Notes: generated by a model from the letters alone, not told the origin. DNA of 64,000 nt from Piper betle (GCA_033002965.1 JAURVB010012973.1:1-64000); one strand, 5' to 3'; positions 46,589 to 59,415 are shown, counted from the first letter of the stretch. Translations and numbers: made by a program.

Positions 46589-49469
46589 TGTAAAAGCCGT
46601 GACTCGAGTCAGAGTTTTACGGGAGTGAACCAGTCGGTTCAACCGTTGGTTCGAGTCGAGTCAGCTTCATGGACCGCGAGCTGAGTTGAGGCCAGCTGTG
46701 AGTTATGAGCGATGAGGGTCATGTATGCTCAAATGTACGATGATAACGCCTAAAAGATGATGAAAAATGGGTTATCAAGTATGTGGAGGTATGCAGCATT
46801 GATTGTTATTTTTATTTGATCGTAGAATAGTTTTAGGCCGAATAACGCATTAGGACGCGTTTGATTATATTCGGGTGGGTTATTAGTTATAGAGCATGCC
46901 ATTTGGATGTTGTTGTGTTTGTTTTGATTTATGGAATTTTTCCATATTTTTCTAGATTTTTTTTAGAATTTATTACGAACTAGTTATTATTTTGACTCGA
47001 GTAGGAATCGAGTCAATACTTAATTACGAAACTGCCATTGAGGGTAATTTTCTCCCTCTCGACCCATCTTCATCCAAAACCCTAGCCGCCGCCGCCCCTC
47101 GCGCTTCGTCGCCGCCGCCACCACTGCCGACGTCGTATAGCCGCCGATCAACGCCGCCCCGCCCCGCCGTACAGTCGCCGTGCCGCGACGACCCACCCTG
47201 GCCACCATCTTACTGCCACAACGCCGGAATCGCCCCACGAAACCACCTCGGCCGCCGCCACTCCGAGCCGGATTCCGCCGCCGTCCGGGCTGCGCCGCCG
47301 CCGCTGTGACCCTGACGACCACCCCTCGTCGTCGCCGACATTTCCCCCATCATCCCGACCGCCGTCGAGGCCGGCCGGAGCCCCGAACGGAGCACGCCGC
47401 CACCGCCGCCCATTTTTGACACCGCCGTCGACGGCCATCGCCACCTCGGCTGCCTTGTTTGACACCACCATCGGACCAAGCTCGTCGAGCTGGTGCCGAT
47501 AGACCCCTTGATTGCCCCGTCCCGAATCGTCGTTGGAAAACTGCCAGAATCCGCCGGAAAACCGCCGACACTAGCCGGAAAACCGCCAGAACCGCTGGAA
47601 AATTGGATTCGTGGGAAATTCGCCGGATCACCCGCCGAACGCACCCGGTCCAATCTAATCGGACTTCGGACGCCGCTAGGTGCCGAATTTGAGTTTCGAG
47701 TCACGAAACGGAAACCCTAGCCGTCGCCGATTTTCGACGACGCGAGGTATAATTTATTTTAACTTAATTAATTGAAAGTATTGATTATTAGAATTGCATG
47801 TTAGGATTGGTGAATTGTGTGTTATAATAATATATATAAATGTAGATTTGATTAAGGATGAAATATGAAATTTGTTTGATTAAGTGGTGTTAAAAATGGA
47901 GGCTAAGAAACTAATTAGGGTAACTAGGTAATGATCATGATCTAATGCAAACTAGCCTAAGTAGACTTGCTAGAATTGATATAGGTTGATGTGTGATGGT
48001 TGATGCGTGATTGTGTTGATTGTGTGTGCATGCTATAGGATGTGTGATTCATCATGCGGGCATTAGTTTTTAGCCTGATTGTGTAGGTACGGTGTAGGAG
48101 CTCGCCGCCTAGGCACGTAGACCCGTTTGGAGCTTCTACCAGGTCCGTTTAGGACTCGTTCTCTGTTTTACGCTACTCTATTGTATATTTGATTTATCAT
48201 GTGAAGGACGAGTTAAGTGGCGTTTTATCGGATCCCACTTAACTTGGGCCAATTAGCCAACAGTTCTTTATTTCGGATTAATAACCCTCGAGGATGAGAT
48301 CCCTCGAGTTTGTTTTTGAACTTCAGATCCAGATCAAGTTGCCTTCGGGCCTATTGTATAAATCCCAACCCAAGCCTATATATATATAGTTTTCGTGTTT
48401 TCAGTGAGATATGGAATGAGGGTTACTTGCGGCCACGTCTTCAGATAGGACGTGTGCCCGGAAGAGCGGGCTCTGGAGCTAGGGAGAACCCACTTCGTTC
48501 CCGAAGGATCCAGACAACTCCACCTTTGAGTTCCTCAAACCCGGAGAAGTGTGGAGGTTTACGGGTACTGCAATGCAGCGCATGTCTAGACTTGTGGTTC
48601 AAAGGGTACTGAAGGCGACTGCCTGAGAGTGCTCGGCCTTTGTGCTCAAGGCCAGGAGTAATATGGAAGGTGCAGAGGGCGGTAAGGAATGAAATTTGAT
48701 GCGAGAAGCGATAGAGAAATGGCCAAGGTATGAGGATGAGAAAGATAGGGGGATGCTGTCGACCCGAGGGCGACGGCCCGACGGCGACCGCTCCTGTATG
48801 TGCCCTGATGAGAGTTCTTGAGGAAGTATATGGTTTTGATTCAACAGGAGAGTTTGCTCTCCTGTGCCAGATTGATATTAGTTATTTTCCGGGCCGGTAA
48901 CACTCGTTACTGACGGTTTTTCTATATATATGTAGGTGAGGAATGCGAGCGATGAAAGCTGTCGGGACTGCGGAGGAGCAGCACGGAACCGCGCACACAT
49001 GTACCTGCCGCGTGTAACGTATGTATAATGATGGTTGTGTTATTGTTATGTGAATGATAATTTTGATGTGTTTGTCTTGAATGAATTACTTGTTATGAAA
49101 CGAACTGATAAATATGAATGAGTAGGGAGCCTTTGAGTTCAAACTCGGCTCGGGTAAAAATGAATAAGATAATGATTTAATGTCAATGTAGATTGTTATA
49201 TGTTATCGTATTTTCATAAAATAGTATATATTTTCTTTTGGTTTCTCATTTGTTGTTTTGTCTTATTTTGCTTGTACATCATAGCATGCATGTAGGACTC
49301 CGTTAAAACCCAATCGTTCCCATTCATACATTTCATATTTGCATCTCCATCTTGAGACGCCGAGAGTAGATCCTGGTCGGCTTAACCGAATCTAGTAGAT
49401 TAACGAACGGTTCGGTCGCCGGTGACATTTCCGGGTCGGTTCACGAGTGAGCCGAAACGGGGTGTTACA
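46589..49469 (+). mobile_element. Solo LTR of the 3-kb family (TSD atgat)
   Basis: It begins TGTAAAAGCCGTGACTCGAG, ends ACGGGGTGTTACA, and has perfect atgat duplications (46584-46588 and 49470-49474). It has the same block order as the copies at 14013 and 50372 but is older: spacers have diverged while the block at about 48085-48150 and the TATA region stay close. The GC-rich block (47080-47720) again ends in gccggaaaaccgcc units. Its open frames do not match those of the other copies and are not taken as genes. Confidence 0.88.
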
Positions 49470-49474
49470 ATGAT

Positions 49475-50351
49475 ACTCTACTATTCAAAAAATAATTCCA
49501 CCATTATAAGTTTTTTTAAGAAGTAATTAAAAAGTGTTTATAATGATATTCAAAGTTCATTCATTCCTTCAACATAAGGTTAGGGAAGAGTTTGTTGATC
49601 ATCACTCTTTACTTTTCTAAAAGCTGTTTTATCATTTTTAAATTGTCCATGAATCTAACTCTTCAAATATTTGCAATCAAATTGAAACTTTTATAAATTC
49701 ATGCAGAGACAACTACCCGCTATATTCCAAATGCATTCATATCCAAACATAAATCTACTCACTCGCTGGTCATCCACCCTGCAGCTATCCATCTTATTAT
49801 GATATATGCCCCTTACAAAGAGGCCTATAATGTACAAAAGCAAAGGTCTCTTAGATTATTTAAACTTATATTAGTTATATATAAAAAGCACAAGGCCCTG
49901 ATCCATAGCCTGCCCAAATTTTGTGGCTACTCCAAGTGTGCCAAAAATTATAATCGGTACATATATATTTGATTCAATCGGATTTATAATTAGATTTAAA
50001 ATTATATATATAATATTGTATTATACATTAAATTTTTTTGTGAACAATATGTAATAAAATGCCAGTTAAAATACTGTGTTTTTTAACTACAAAAATTTGA
50101 GTGTTGGAAAAATTGAAGATAATAAAATTGGATACAAATAAAAATGGTATAATTTAACAAATAAATTTGAAAAGAATATGCAATATGCTTGTTGGCATTA
50201 CCTTCCATGAGAAGTCTTGCATACATAAGAAGTTGGCGAACATGAACAAAACTTTCTAGGAGAATTGTGGAAGACAAAGAAGAGACATAGTATAGAGTGT
50301 TGTAATATTTAGAGAGTACTTGAAAGTTAATATAATACAACTGGATCTAGT
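49475..50351. other. AT-rich sequence left of the plastid copy
   Basis: The last 100 bp before 50352 are plausible plastid ycf4 leader, but I cannot place the left end of the plastid-derived DNA. The remainder shows no gene. Confidence 0.35.
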
Positions 50352-53300
50352 ATGAACCGGTGATCAGAACATGTAAAACCCACGATTCGAGTTAGGGTTT
50401 TATATTCAGAACCGGTCGGGTCGACCGTTAATTTTTCGAGTTGAGTCAGTTTCAGGACACGTGTACCGAGCCGATGCCAGTCGCGTGTATGAGCTATGAG
50501 GGTCATGCGTACCCAAGTATATGATGATAACGTCATGAACACAGCAGAACAGAATGAGTTATCAGATATATGAGAGTATGCCAGTCATTTTTTTTATTAT
50601 TTTTATATATAATGGATCGTAGAATTAGTTTTAGGCCGTTTATCGCGTTAGGACGCGTTACGGGCAGTTTGGGTGGGTTGATAGTTCTAGAGCATATCAT
50701 TACGATGTTTGGTATTTGTTTGATTTTACGGGATTTTTCCCAGATTTTTATGAATTTTTTTAGGATTTAATACGACTTAGTTATTATACTTGACTCGAGC
50801 CGGAGACGAGTCAAGTAATATTTACGAGTTTGCCACCCAACCTTTCTTCTCCACCCCCGACCTTTTCTTCCCCACGCCCAAACCCTCGCCGCACGCCGCC
50901 CCTGTTCGCGCGCCACCGCCGCCACGGCCGACGCCGCCTGGCCGCCGATCGACGCCGCCCAGCCCGGCCACGGCGTCGCCGTGCCGCCCCGACCAGGTCC
51001 GGCCCCCATCGGACCGCCGCGACGCCGGAATCGCCGCGCCGTAGCGCCGCGGCTGCGTTTCGGTCGCGTCGCCGATTCCGCCGCCGGCGACCGTCGCCGC
51101 CGTGATCGAGTGGTCGCCTCAGCACCTCCGACCACCCAGCGACCTTCCCCGACCGGAACGGAGGCCAGCGCCGCCCATGGCCCGGCCGGATCTAGTCACC
51201 CACCGCCGCCAGCCACTGTTTTGCCATTTTCCGGCGAGCCGCCACCTCCGTTGGCCACGTCGACCTCGTAGATGAGTCGGGCTCGCCGAGCCGGTTCCGA
51301 GGGTACCCAACACGACCCCTTTCCGACTAGTAGACGCCGCCGGCGATTGTCGCCGGAAAACCACCGGAAGCCGCCGGAAAACCGCCAGCAGCTGCCGGAA
51401 AACCGCCGGAAAATCGGAATTTCTGGAATTCGCCGGAATTCACCGGATCTTCCGCGGGGCTCACCCAGTGGAGCCCGATCGAGCTTCGGACGCCGAGGAG
51501 CGCCGAATTCGAGCTCCGAGACGCGCGACGGAACCCTAGCCGTCGCCGATTGCCGACGACGTGAGGTATAATTACCTCCGATTGATTTATTTAAAATTGA
51601 TGATGATTGTTAGCACAGCATGCTAGGATTGATTAATTGTCATGATGAATGTTAGTGATATGATTGATGTGATAAGTGTCATGAGTAATGACTAATTATG
51701 ATGAAGTGATGATTGTATGATGTGATTAAGTGAGAATGAATAGTAAGTGATCTAATGAGGTAGATCGAGTTGAGCATGATAATTGAGTACGATGTAACTT
51801 AGAAAAATACAATAAAATTGGTATGAATAGGATGAGTTAGGATTAATTATTTTTATGATTTTCTGATTGTTATGTTGATGGATGTTATTCATTGTGTGTG
51901 ATGTTTGTTGAGTTTGATGCATCATTTAGTTAGCGGGCGTTAGTATTTAGTTTTGATGTGTAGGTACGGAGTAGGAGCTCGCCGCCTAGGCGCGATGACA
52001 CGCTTGGAGCTTCTACCAGGTCCGTTTAGGACTCGTCTTGTTTTACTCTCTTCTATTGTATGTTTAATTTATTGTCTGCAGGACGGGTTAAGTGGCGTTT
52101 TATCGGATCCCACTTAACTCGGGCCATTTAATCGAACATTTTCCGGATTAATAACCCCTCGAGGATGAGATCCCTCGAGGTTGATTTCGAAAACAAGATC
52201 CACCAAAAGTTGCCTTCGGGCCTATTATATAACTCCCTACCCAAGCCTATATATATATAGTTTATCGAGTTTTCAGTGAGACGAGAGATGGAGAAATCGA
52301 CTGCACGTACCATGCAGAGGATGCCGTGACAGTCAAAGCGGGCTCTGGATTAGTGCCAGCGGACTGTTCCATTCCCGAGGGATCCTGACAACTCCGCGTT
52401 TGAGTTCCTCACACCCGGAGAACGTGGAGGTTTACGGGTACTGTTTAGTACAGCGCATGTCCGGACTTGTGGTTCAAAGGGTACTAAAGGCGACTGCCTG
52501 AGAGTACTCGGCCTTCGTGCTCAAGGCCAGGAGAAATATGGAGGTAAGGAGAGGGCTTAGGATAAAGTTTCACGAGAAGTACTGAAAAAGAAGTGCTGAG
52601 AGTAGCACAGTACCAGCAGAGCAGTAAGTTCGGGATGCTACCGGGTCTGCAGCCCAGTGGCTCCTCAGTAGTGCCCTTCAGAGTGTTCATGTGGAGTATG
52701 ATGTTTTCTTTCATATGAGAGTTTGCTCTCATAGCCAGTTTGTTATAGTTATTTTATTTTCCGGACCAGTAACGCTTGTTACTGACGTTTTTCTTATACT
52801 ATATGTAGGTGATAAGCACGAGATGGATGAGCCAGCTTGGACGGAGGAGCAATGAGGTCTTGTGCACACACACATGTTAGATTTCTGAATGTTTAATATT
52901 GTATTATTATGTTATTATATTGTGAATGACATGAGTAAATGTTTGAGCATGATGATATGATGTGAATGAAATGCTAAGACACGATAATAGAATGCAAAAT
53001 ATGATCAGAGTTGAGCAGCGGAAGCGTATGATGGGTTGAGACCCAAGCTTCAGAATGAATACGTATAGTAAATGAGATTTGTGTGAATGATTGTTAATGC
53101 TATGCCGATATATTTGTATATATATTATTTTGACAGGGTGGGCCCATAATTGCACTTTTAGGGGAGACCCTGTTAGTTTTACTTCAGAATTTTCATCGAT
53201 TTTGCTCGTAATTGTGATGGTGTGAAATTTAATTTGCATGTCATTCATGTAGTACCATGTTAGGATTTTGTGCATGCATTCATTCATGACAGATCGTATC

Positions 53301-53422
53301 TTCATCTTAAGACGCCGAGATTGGATCCGCACGAGTTAGGTTCGCGTTAGCCGACCTAACCGGGGCCTGTAACATGCCGGTTTGGTTCACGAGTGTGAAC
53401 CGGATTTGGGGTGTTACAACAT

Positions 53423-53434
53423 TGGTATCAGAGC
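53423..53434 (+). promoter_or_regulatory. Primer-binding site, tRNA-Met type
   Basis: tggtatcagagc is an exact match to the standard initiator tRNA-Met primer site and lies five bases after the LTR end. Confidence 0.85.
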
Positions 53435-54322
53435 CACTCTCGGCCGATTAAGATGTATGATACTTTATAGGTGATGTGTGTGCAAAGACTGCTCCGAGTC
53501 CAGCTGGCAGGTATGTTTTCGTATATTTTCTTTACATGCAGATTTTCTTCACAAGTTGTTTGGATAACAGTGTATTCAGGACTGGATCAGAATTATGTGG
53601 AACTGACCTTAGTTGAGTTGACAGGTCATTTCTATGGGATGATATCAGACTGTTGGTAAGTTAGATGTGAGCAAGGTATGTGTAGTGCTAGTAGGGGTAG
53701 AATGGGTATAAGTTCCCATCTTATACCAGATTTGGATGTCAATAGCCGTCAGCAGGAATCTGACAGGCTTGTCATGATGGGCTTAGAGACCCACTAGTTC
53801 TGTCCATCGCACAAGAGATTTGGATGAATTGGATGTTGACCAGGTGTCCATCCTTTGTATGTCACCACATTAGTCCTATTTCCAGGGAACGTGGTGTGCA
53901 TAATGGGAAGGAGCTTGAAGTGGGTAGATAACTTGAGAGGGACAACTTTTAGAAAATAGTAGTGAATGAGGATGAGTAGTGAGACGTAAGCTTGGACACA
54001 ACAAGGAAAAGACCAGGACCACCAGTGCCTACGAGATCAGACATTGGACGAGATTCTACCAAAGATAAGGCACCAGATCAGTGATTGCCGTTTGAGGGCT
54101 AGTCGGCAGTGATAGAAGCAGCCACTCTAAATTTCAGGAGATCAGAGTGGGGTTTAGCATAGGTTGACCATCATATGTGTCAGCATCATGATCCAAACCC
54201 CTCTGGATCAGACACGCATGATTGGACAACCTGAACCGAGTTAATAGCAGCCAGGATATGGCAGAGATAGTAGTAGATTTACGATGCATATGAGTAGGAT
54301 TAGATATTTCTGCATCTAGGTA

Positions 54323-54540
54323 GTGCACAACCGCCGACCGAGTGCACAACCACCGACCGAATGCACAACCACCGACCGAGTGCACAACCACCGACCGAGT
54401 GCACAACCACCGACCGAGTTGCACAACCGCCGACCGAGTTGCACAACCGCCGACCGAGTTGCACAACCGCCGACCGAGTTGCACTACCACCGACCGCAGA
54501 CGCACTACCGCCGTCCGTGTATTGCTCATCCACCGACCGA
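54323..54540. repeat. 19/20-bp minisatellite in the LTR element
   Basis: About eleven units: first 19-bp units (gtgcacaaccaccgaccga), then four 20-bp units with an added T (gttgcacaaccgccgaccga), then degenerate ones. Because 19 and 20 are not multiples of three, several frames stay open on both strands; these are not genes. Confidence 0.9.
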
Positions 54541-54717
54541 GTAGATTAGTTAAGGTTTAGTAGGACTAGAGTTGAGGAACAAGGAATAGTTACAGTGAAG
54601 TCAGCAGAATAGAAAAGAGTTAAGGAAAACGGAGGTTATTTGGATGAGATGGCATAGGATCCCACTTCACAGTTCTCTTGCAATCATTGTCTTGACCTAA
54701 CACCATTGGGTCAGATG

Positions 54718-55213
54718 ATATTACGTAGATGACATGAGTAAATGTTTGAGCATGATGATATGACGTGGATGAAATGCTAAGACACGATAATAGAATGCAA
54801 AATATGATCAGAGTTGAGCAGCGGAAGCGTAGTGGGTTGAGACCCGCGCTTCAGAATGAATACGTTATAAATGAGATTTTGTGTGATTGTTAATGCATGC
54901 CGATATATTTGTATATATATTATTTTGACAGGGTGGGCCCATAATTGCACTTTTAAGGGAGACCCTGTTAGTTTTACTTCAAAATTTTCATCGATTTTGC
55001 TCGTAATTGTGATGGTGTGAAATTTAATTTGCATGTCATTCATGTAGTACCATGTTAGGATTTTGTGCATGCATTCATTCATGACAGATCGTATCTTCAT
55101 CTTAAGACGCCGAGATTGGATCCGCACGAGTTAGGTTCGCGTTAGCCGACCTAATCGGGGCCTGTAACATGCCGGTTTGGTTCACGAGTGTGAACCGGAT
55201 TTGGGGTGTTACA
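54718..55213 (+). repeat. Truncated 3' LTR
   Basis: Aligns to 52915-53418 of the 5' LTR, beginning around atgacatgagtaaatgtttg, with few differences. The first 2.5 kb of the 3' LTR and probably most of the interior were lost in one deletion. Confidence 0.85.
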
Positions 55214-55460
55214 GAACATATATAGATAGAGTTTATAATGGATCTCAAAAAACAAGTAATTTTTGTTGGGCGTGTATCCTTTTGTTAGGCTCACCATGAT
55301 TCTTATTGGTAGGAATTTTCAACTATCTTGGTTGGAATCTCATACCCCTATTCCCCTATCGGCAAATTGATTTTTTCCCTTAAGGGATTGTTATGCCTTT
55401 CTATGGAATTGTTGGTTTGTTCATTAGTTCCTATTTATAATCTACGAATTTGTGGAAGCC

Positions 55461-57470
55461 ACCCAAACTCGGAATTGTCTTATGAATCATCAATCAGATG
55501 ATTCGTTTTGAAATCATCGTGGAAGAATGAATGAGCCCCACTAGTTGATAGAGCTATTTTTTCATTTGATCAAATATTATAATACTTAGATCTTATCCAT
55601 GATATTGAGAAAGGATCTATAAAGATCTCTATAGATTTTCCCAATTTTATTTCGTGTTTTGTGCATAGTAAAATACTCCAGCTTTTAAGAAGCTGCCCAA
55701 GTTTGTAAAAATTCCCTTGAAGAGACCTTAAAGGGCTTCAAATTAAGAGGTGCACTTGGGAGAGGCCTTAAGCCTTGTGGGGCTATTTCAAGGTCGATCT
55801 CAAATCTGGTATTGGATCTTGAAGTGAAACTAGTTGTGAACCTCAAAAAGAAACTAGTTGGATTTGGGTGTGAGATCAGTTATGAGGTACAAATGAATTT
55901 AGAGGGTTGCCAATGTTAGGTGAGAAGAAAATTTTCGTTGCGAGGAGAAGACATTTGCCCAATATTAGGTTTTATATTTGATTGTAAATTATGTGCGATT
56001 ATTTCACCAAGAAACTATCTACTCTAGGGATCAAAGATGCAACATCCTTTGCATAAGCATAAATTCTCAAGTCACATGTCAATTTTAAAACTCTATATTT
56101 TTTGTATTTGATATATATTCGACAATGTCATTCTTTTAAACGAAAACCTTGTAATTTAATTGACTGTCCTCTTAGTAGAAGTTTTGGGTAAGCAAGAGTG
56201 CCTCGTGGCTTTCCTTATTTTGTTTTAGATAAGGTTTCTATTTTAAATTTGTATGTGTAGTGATTCAATTTTATTATTTAAGTTTATTTTGTCAAAAACA
56301 TAATAAAAAATTGGATTTGACTGAAAAATGTCAATAATATCCTGTCGAACTAATCAGCCTGAGACTATATTTAAAACTAACCAACTCTCCATCTATTCTA
56401 AAATATTCTCAATCAAATTTACCATTCTAAAATTACAAAAAAAATTCATAAAAAAAGAAATTCTAATAAATATTACAAGCCTTTTTTAATCTAGAAATTA
56501 ATTTAAAATTAGGTAAAACCTACGAAGGATATACACAACCATAATTGGTAAGCAAATTTGGATTCTAATACCATTGTTGGGCCCTGGCCTAAACCCAATA
56601 AAAAAGACTTTAATAAGTGTATTACCTTAAGGAATAAAATTTTACATTAATCTATATATAAATTATTATCACTATTTATAATAAATATTAAATAAACCCA
56701 AATATAACCGGTCTAGTAGGCCCCCGTAAAGGGTGAACAATGAACATAAGTTAACATGTCGTACGCATAGATCCTGATATCCTGCATTGCTATGTCAAGT
56801 ATTCCACGCAAAAATGCCATCTTTTGCCGAGATATATACCAGTGCATGACGCGGATCCCCATCGGCGAAGAGCAAAAGGTGACGACTTTCGTTCGTTCTG
56901 GTCGGGGGTGGGACAAGGGAAGTGTTTCTGGAAAAGAAGCGACGACCAGGAAATGATTCCTCAATCTTCTTCTCTGGGTCTTGGATTTTTCTGCAACTAG
57001 AGACAAGGATGGCAATATATAGTGTTTGCAGCAAAATCTTAGCTGTTTCTTTGTTATTCTATTTTGCCTCTTTGTGGTAGGATCACTGTTAAAGAAATGA
57101 CCGGTCTTTGTCATCTATTAGCTGCCTACCACCTATCTTTCTTTTCTGATGGAAGTCTCATCGGTGAGTGCGAGGCTTCGCACCTCAACATTGGTTATGT
57201 TGATTGGCCGTGCAGTAGATTTTATATTTTCGTTCTTCATGTAGGAGTGCAATCTAAGCTGTTGTCAATAGTAGGTTAGACAAGGTTAATGCAACTGGAA
57301 ATAGTTTAATCCTGTATTATCATCAGCCTCAACCAATTCATATAGATTTTGGGTAGTGTTGGCAAAATCGCCATGCAGTAGATTTCATATTTGGGGTCAA
57401 ATTAATTTTATGGTAAATTATTAAAATATATATGGTATTATTTTAAATAAATTATTTATATAGGGTCAAA
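55461..57470. other. Region without a recognised gene
   Basis: 55461-56700 is AT-rich and may hold further plastid or repeat remnants. A minus-strand open frame at 56713-57114 (133 codons) and an overlapping one at 56795-57034 have no motif I recognise and no splice or promoter context. Confidence 0.4.
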
Positions 57471-57479
57471 ATAATAATT

Positions 57480-58570
57480 GAAAGTTTATAATTATAACAA
57501 TACCATTTTTTCTCCCTCCAATGTCGTTGCCCCTTCGCTCCAGGCCGGGCTACGGTAGGGCCGGGGGAGGGTTGGGACTCGGGGTTGACGGGACAAGGGA
57601 GGCAAGGCAGAAGTGCAAGAAGGGGGACAGTGCAGAAGCGTAGGAGGGAGACTGGGCAGGGCTGGGCCGGTGTGGGGAGCGGTGCGGGGCCGGCAGGGGA
57701 AGGCAGGGCAGGGCACGGAGGCCGGCGACGGGGGTGAAGGAGCAAGGTTAGGGGTGGCATTCTCGTAATTAAAAGTTGATTTGACTCTGACTCGAGTAAA
57801 AAATAATAATTAATTCCAATTAATTAAAAAAATTAAAAAATATCATAAACTATAATACACACAATAATATTAAAATAACATCAATACCTAATTTTCATAT
57901 ATTTATGTTATGAATTGTCAAATTATTATATATGACCGATTAGACCAATTTGGACCGATTTAATTGAACCGATTCCTATCCGATTTAGACCGATTCCGAT
58001 TCCGACTCCCTCGAAAACCGATTCCGATTTCGAGCTCCATCGAAAATCAATTTCGATTCCGATTCCAATTTTGATTCTAATTTTTGCAACCATGTAAGGG
58101 AGAGGCAACGACGGCGAGGTGCCCGGGGAAGGGGGTGGCAGGGCGGGGTAGGGGCGCATGGGGGACGGGGCAAGGCTGGGAGGGGCAGGGCGGCTGCTGC
58201 GACGACACAACAGACGAAGGTTGAGGTGACAGGGGTGAAAGAGCGGGGCACGTCAGGGGAGTGAGTGGGGAAAGAAATATAGTGGTGGCATTCTCATAAT
58301 TAAAAGTTGACTTGGCTCTGACTCTAGTAAAAAATAATAACTAATTCCAAATAATTTTAAAAAATCCAAAAAATATCACAACATACAATAAACATAATAA
58401 TATCAAAATTATACCAATAAATAAATTTTATATATTTATATTATTAGTTATTAAATTATTATATATTATTGATTTAGACCGATTCAATTGAACCGATTTA
58501 GACTTATTCACTGACTCCTTCGAAACCGATTCCGATTTCAATTCCGAAGTTTCCAACTATAGTGTTCTCC
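57480..58570. repeat. Direct duplication of a GC-rich/AT-rich module
   Basis: The stretch ggtggcattctcgtaattaa through gttgatttgactctgactcgagt to accgatttaattgaaccgat (57755-57980) is repeated in the same orientation at about 58284-58500. Each copy follows a G-rich segment. The module is the reverse complement of the cassette region of the 3-kb LTRs, so this may be rearranged LTR sequence. Runs of accgattccgattc lie between the copies. Confidence 0.65.
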
Positions 58571-58724
58571 ATCTTGGGTTGCCCTCTTTGGCTACCATGA
58601 TATAGCTAACACATCCCACCATTCTGGAGGGTAACAAAACACTTGCAACTAATTGGGTTGCACTATCATATCATGAGCTAATGAAAAAACCAATTTCATC
58701 TTTTGACGTGCATTATCATATGTA

Positions 58725-59160
58725 TATAATTTTGCTGCAAAGTGCTGCCTGTTTAGGCAACGCATTGCAGCATAGCTAATACGGGCCACTGGATTTTGAT
58801 CCAGCGGCCCATATTCCACCCCCTTGTGGAGCCTGCCAGCCCCGCCCACGAGTGACCAACACCCCTGCCGGCGGTGGGGTGGTCTAGAGGGGAGTGCTAG
58901 AGGCAGCGGGGTGCGGGCGGCGGTGGGGGGTCAGTCGCTCGTGTGCGGGCGAGCGGACGGGCCCGACGGGTGGTGGTGGTTGTGGCAGGGAAGTGCGAGC
59001 GGCGGTGGGGTGCGAGCGGGGGTGGGGGCGGGTGGGTGGTCGGGCGGGTGGGTCTTGGGCGAGTCTCGGGGGGCTTGGATGACAATGGGCCGTTGGATTT
59101 CATCCAACAGCCACAATGGCAACTCACCATGCACCGCCAAAAGGGGCAGTGCATATTAGT
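58725..59160. mobile_element. Short relative of the foldback element
   Basis: The left end (tgctgcaaagtgctgcctgt, then tttaggcaacgc) and the right end (gcaccgccaaaaggggcagtgca) echo the tgctgcgctgcc...ttttggcagc ends of the 3925-6374 element. Inside each end lies a gggcc..tggat...atcca hairpin (58784-58811 and about 59085-59110). The interior is G-rich and non-coding. Confidence 0.55.
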
Positions 59161-59187
59161 GTTGTCCAATATATATATATAAAATTT

Positions 59188-59406
59188 ACTCTGTGTTGGG
59201 CGCAGAAATAATTTTCTATTCTCCCTAGCGTCGGGGCAGTCTGATTATAAAGACGACTCATATCTAAAAAAAAATTTGATTTAGGCCGTCCAATTACAAG
59301 GACGGCCAAGATTATGTTTTAAAGGAAACAGATTTAAGTCATCCTTGTAATCGGACGAGCCCAGACGTGCGGGGAGTAAAAAAATTTTCTACGCTCGGCA
59401 CGAAAT
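59188..59406. mobile_element. MITE with about 68-bp terminal inverted repeats
   Basis: The first 70 bases (tgtgttgggcgcagaaataa ... gtctgattataaagacgact) pair with the last 70 on the opposite strand (gtgccgagcgtagaaaattt ... gtccgattacaaggatgact). The whole 219-bp unit would fold into one hairpin. A smaller ggccgtcc...ggacggcc hairpin lies at its centre. Target duplication is not clear. Confidence 0.65.
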
Positions 59407-59412
59407 AACCTA

Positions 59413-59415
<3 letters not shown>

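Larger units (their letters stand above)
50372..55213 (+). mobile_element. LTR element of the 3-kb family in ycf4 (TSD gaaca)
   Basis: It has a full 5' LTR (50372-53418, TGTAAAACCC...GTGTTACA), a perfect tRNA-Met-type primer site, about 1.3 kb of interior and only the last roughly 495 bp of the 3' LTR (54718-55213). Flanks gaaca at 50367-50371 and 55214-55218 are identical. The interior has no recognisable gag or pol, so it is either a non-coding derivative or a heavily deleted copy. The 5' LTR is very close to the solo LTR at 14013-17076. Confidence 0.88.
50352..55460 (+). pseudogene. ycf4: Nuclear copy of plastid ycf4, split by a retrotransposon
   Basis: Ycf4 is a thylakoid factor for photosystem I assembly. 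50352-50371 gives the start of the gene and 55214-55460 its continuation. The target duplication gaaca lies inside the gene, so removing the LTR element rejoins it cleanly. After joining, the sequence follows plastid ycf4 through the caagtaatttttgttgggc region and the MPFYGIVGLFISSYL segment (about 55393-55437), then fades near 55460. Two in-frame stops at the start correspond to CGA-to-TGA and TGG-to-TAG, the C-to-T/G-to-A changes expected in methylated nuclear DNA. It is a nuclear plastid insertion, not a functional gene. Confidence 0.8.

Noticed and set aside
54323..54560. Regular short repeats resembling a CRISPR array or repeat protein
   Set aside because: Units are contiguous with no spacers, the genome is a plant's, and unit lengths of 19 and 20 break any reading frame. 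It is a minisatellite.
56713..57114. 133-codon minus-strand frame
   Set aside because: No motif is recognised, an overlapping frame of similar quality exists, and there is no promoter or splice context; left as unassigned.
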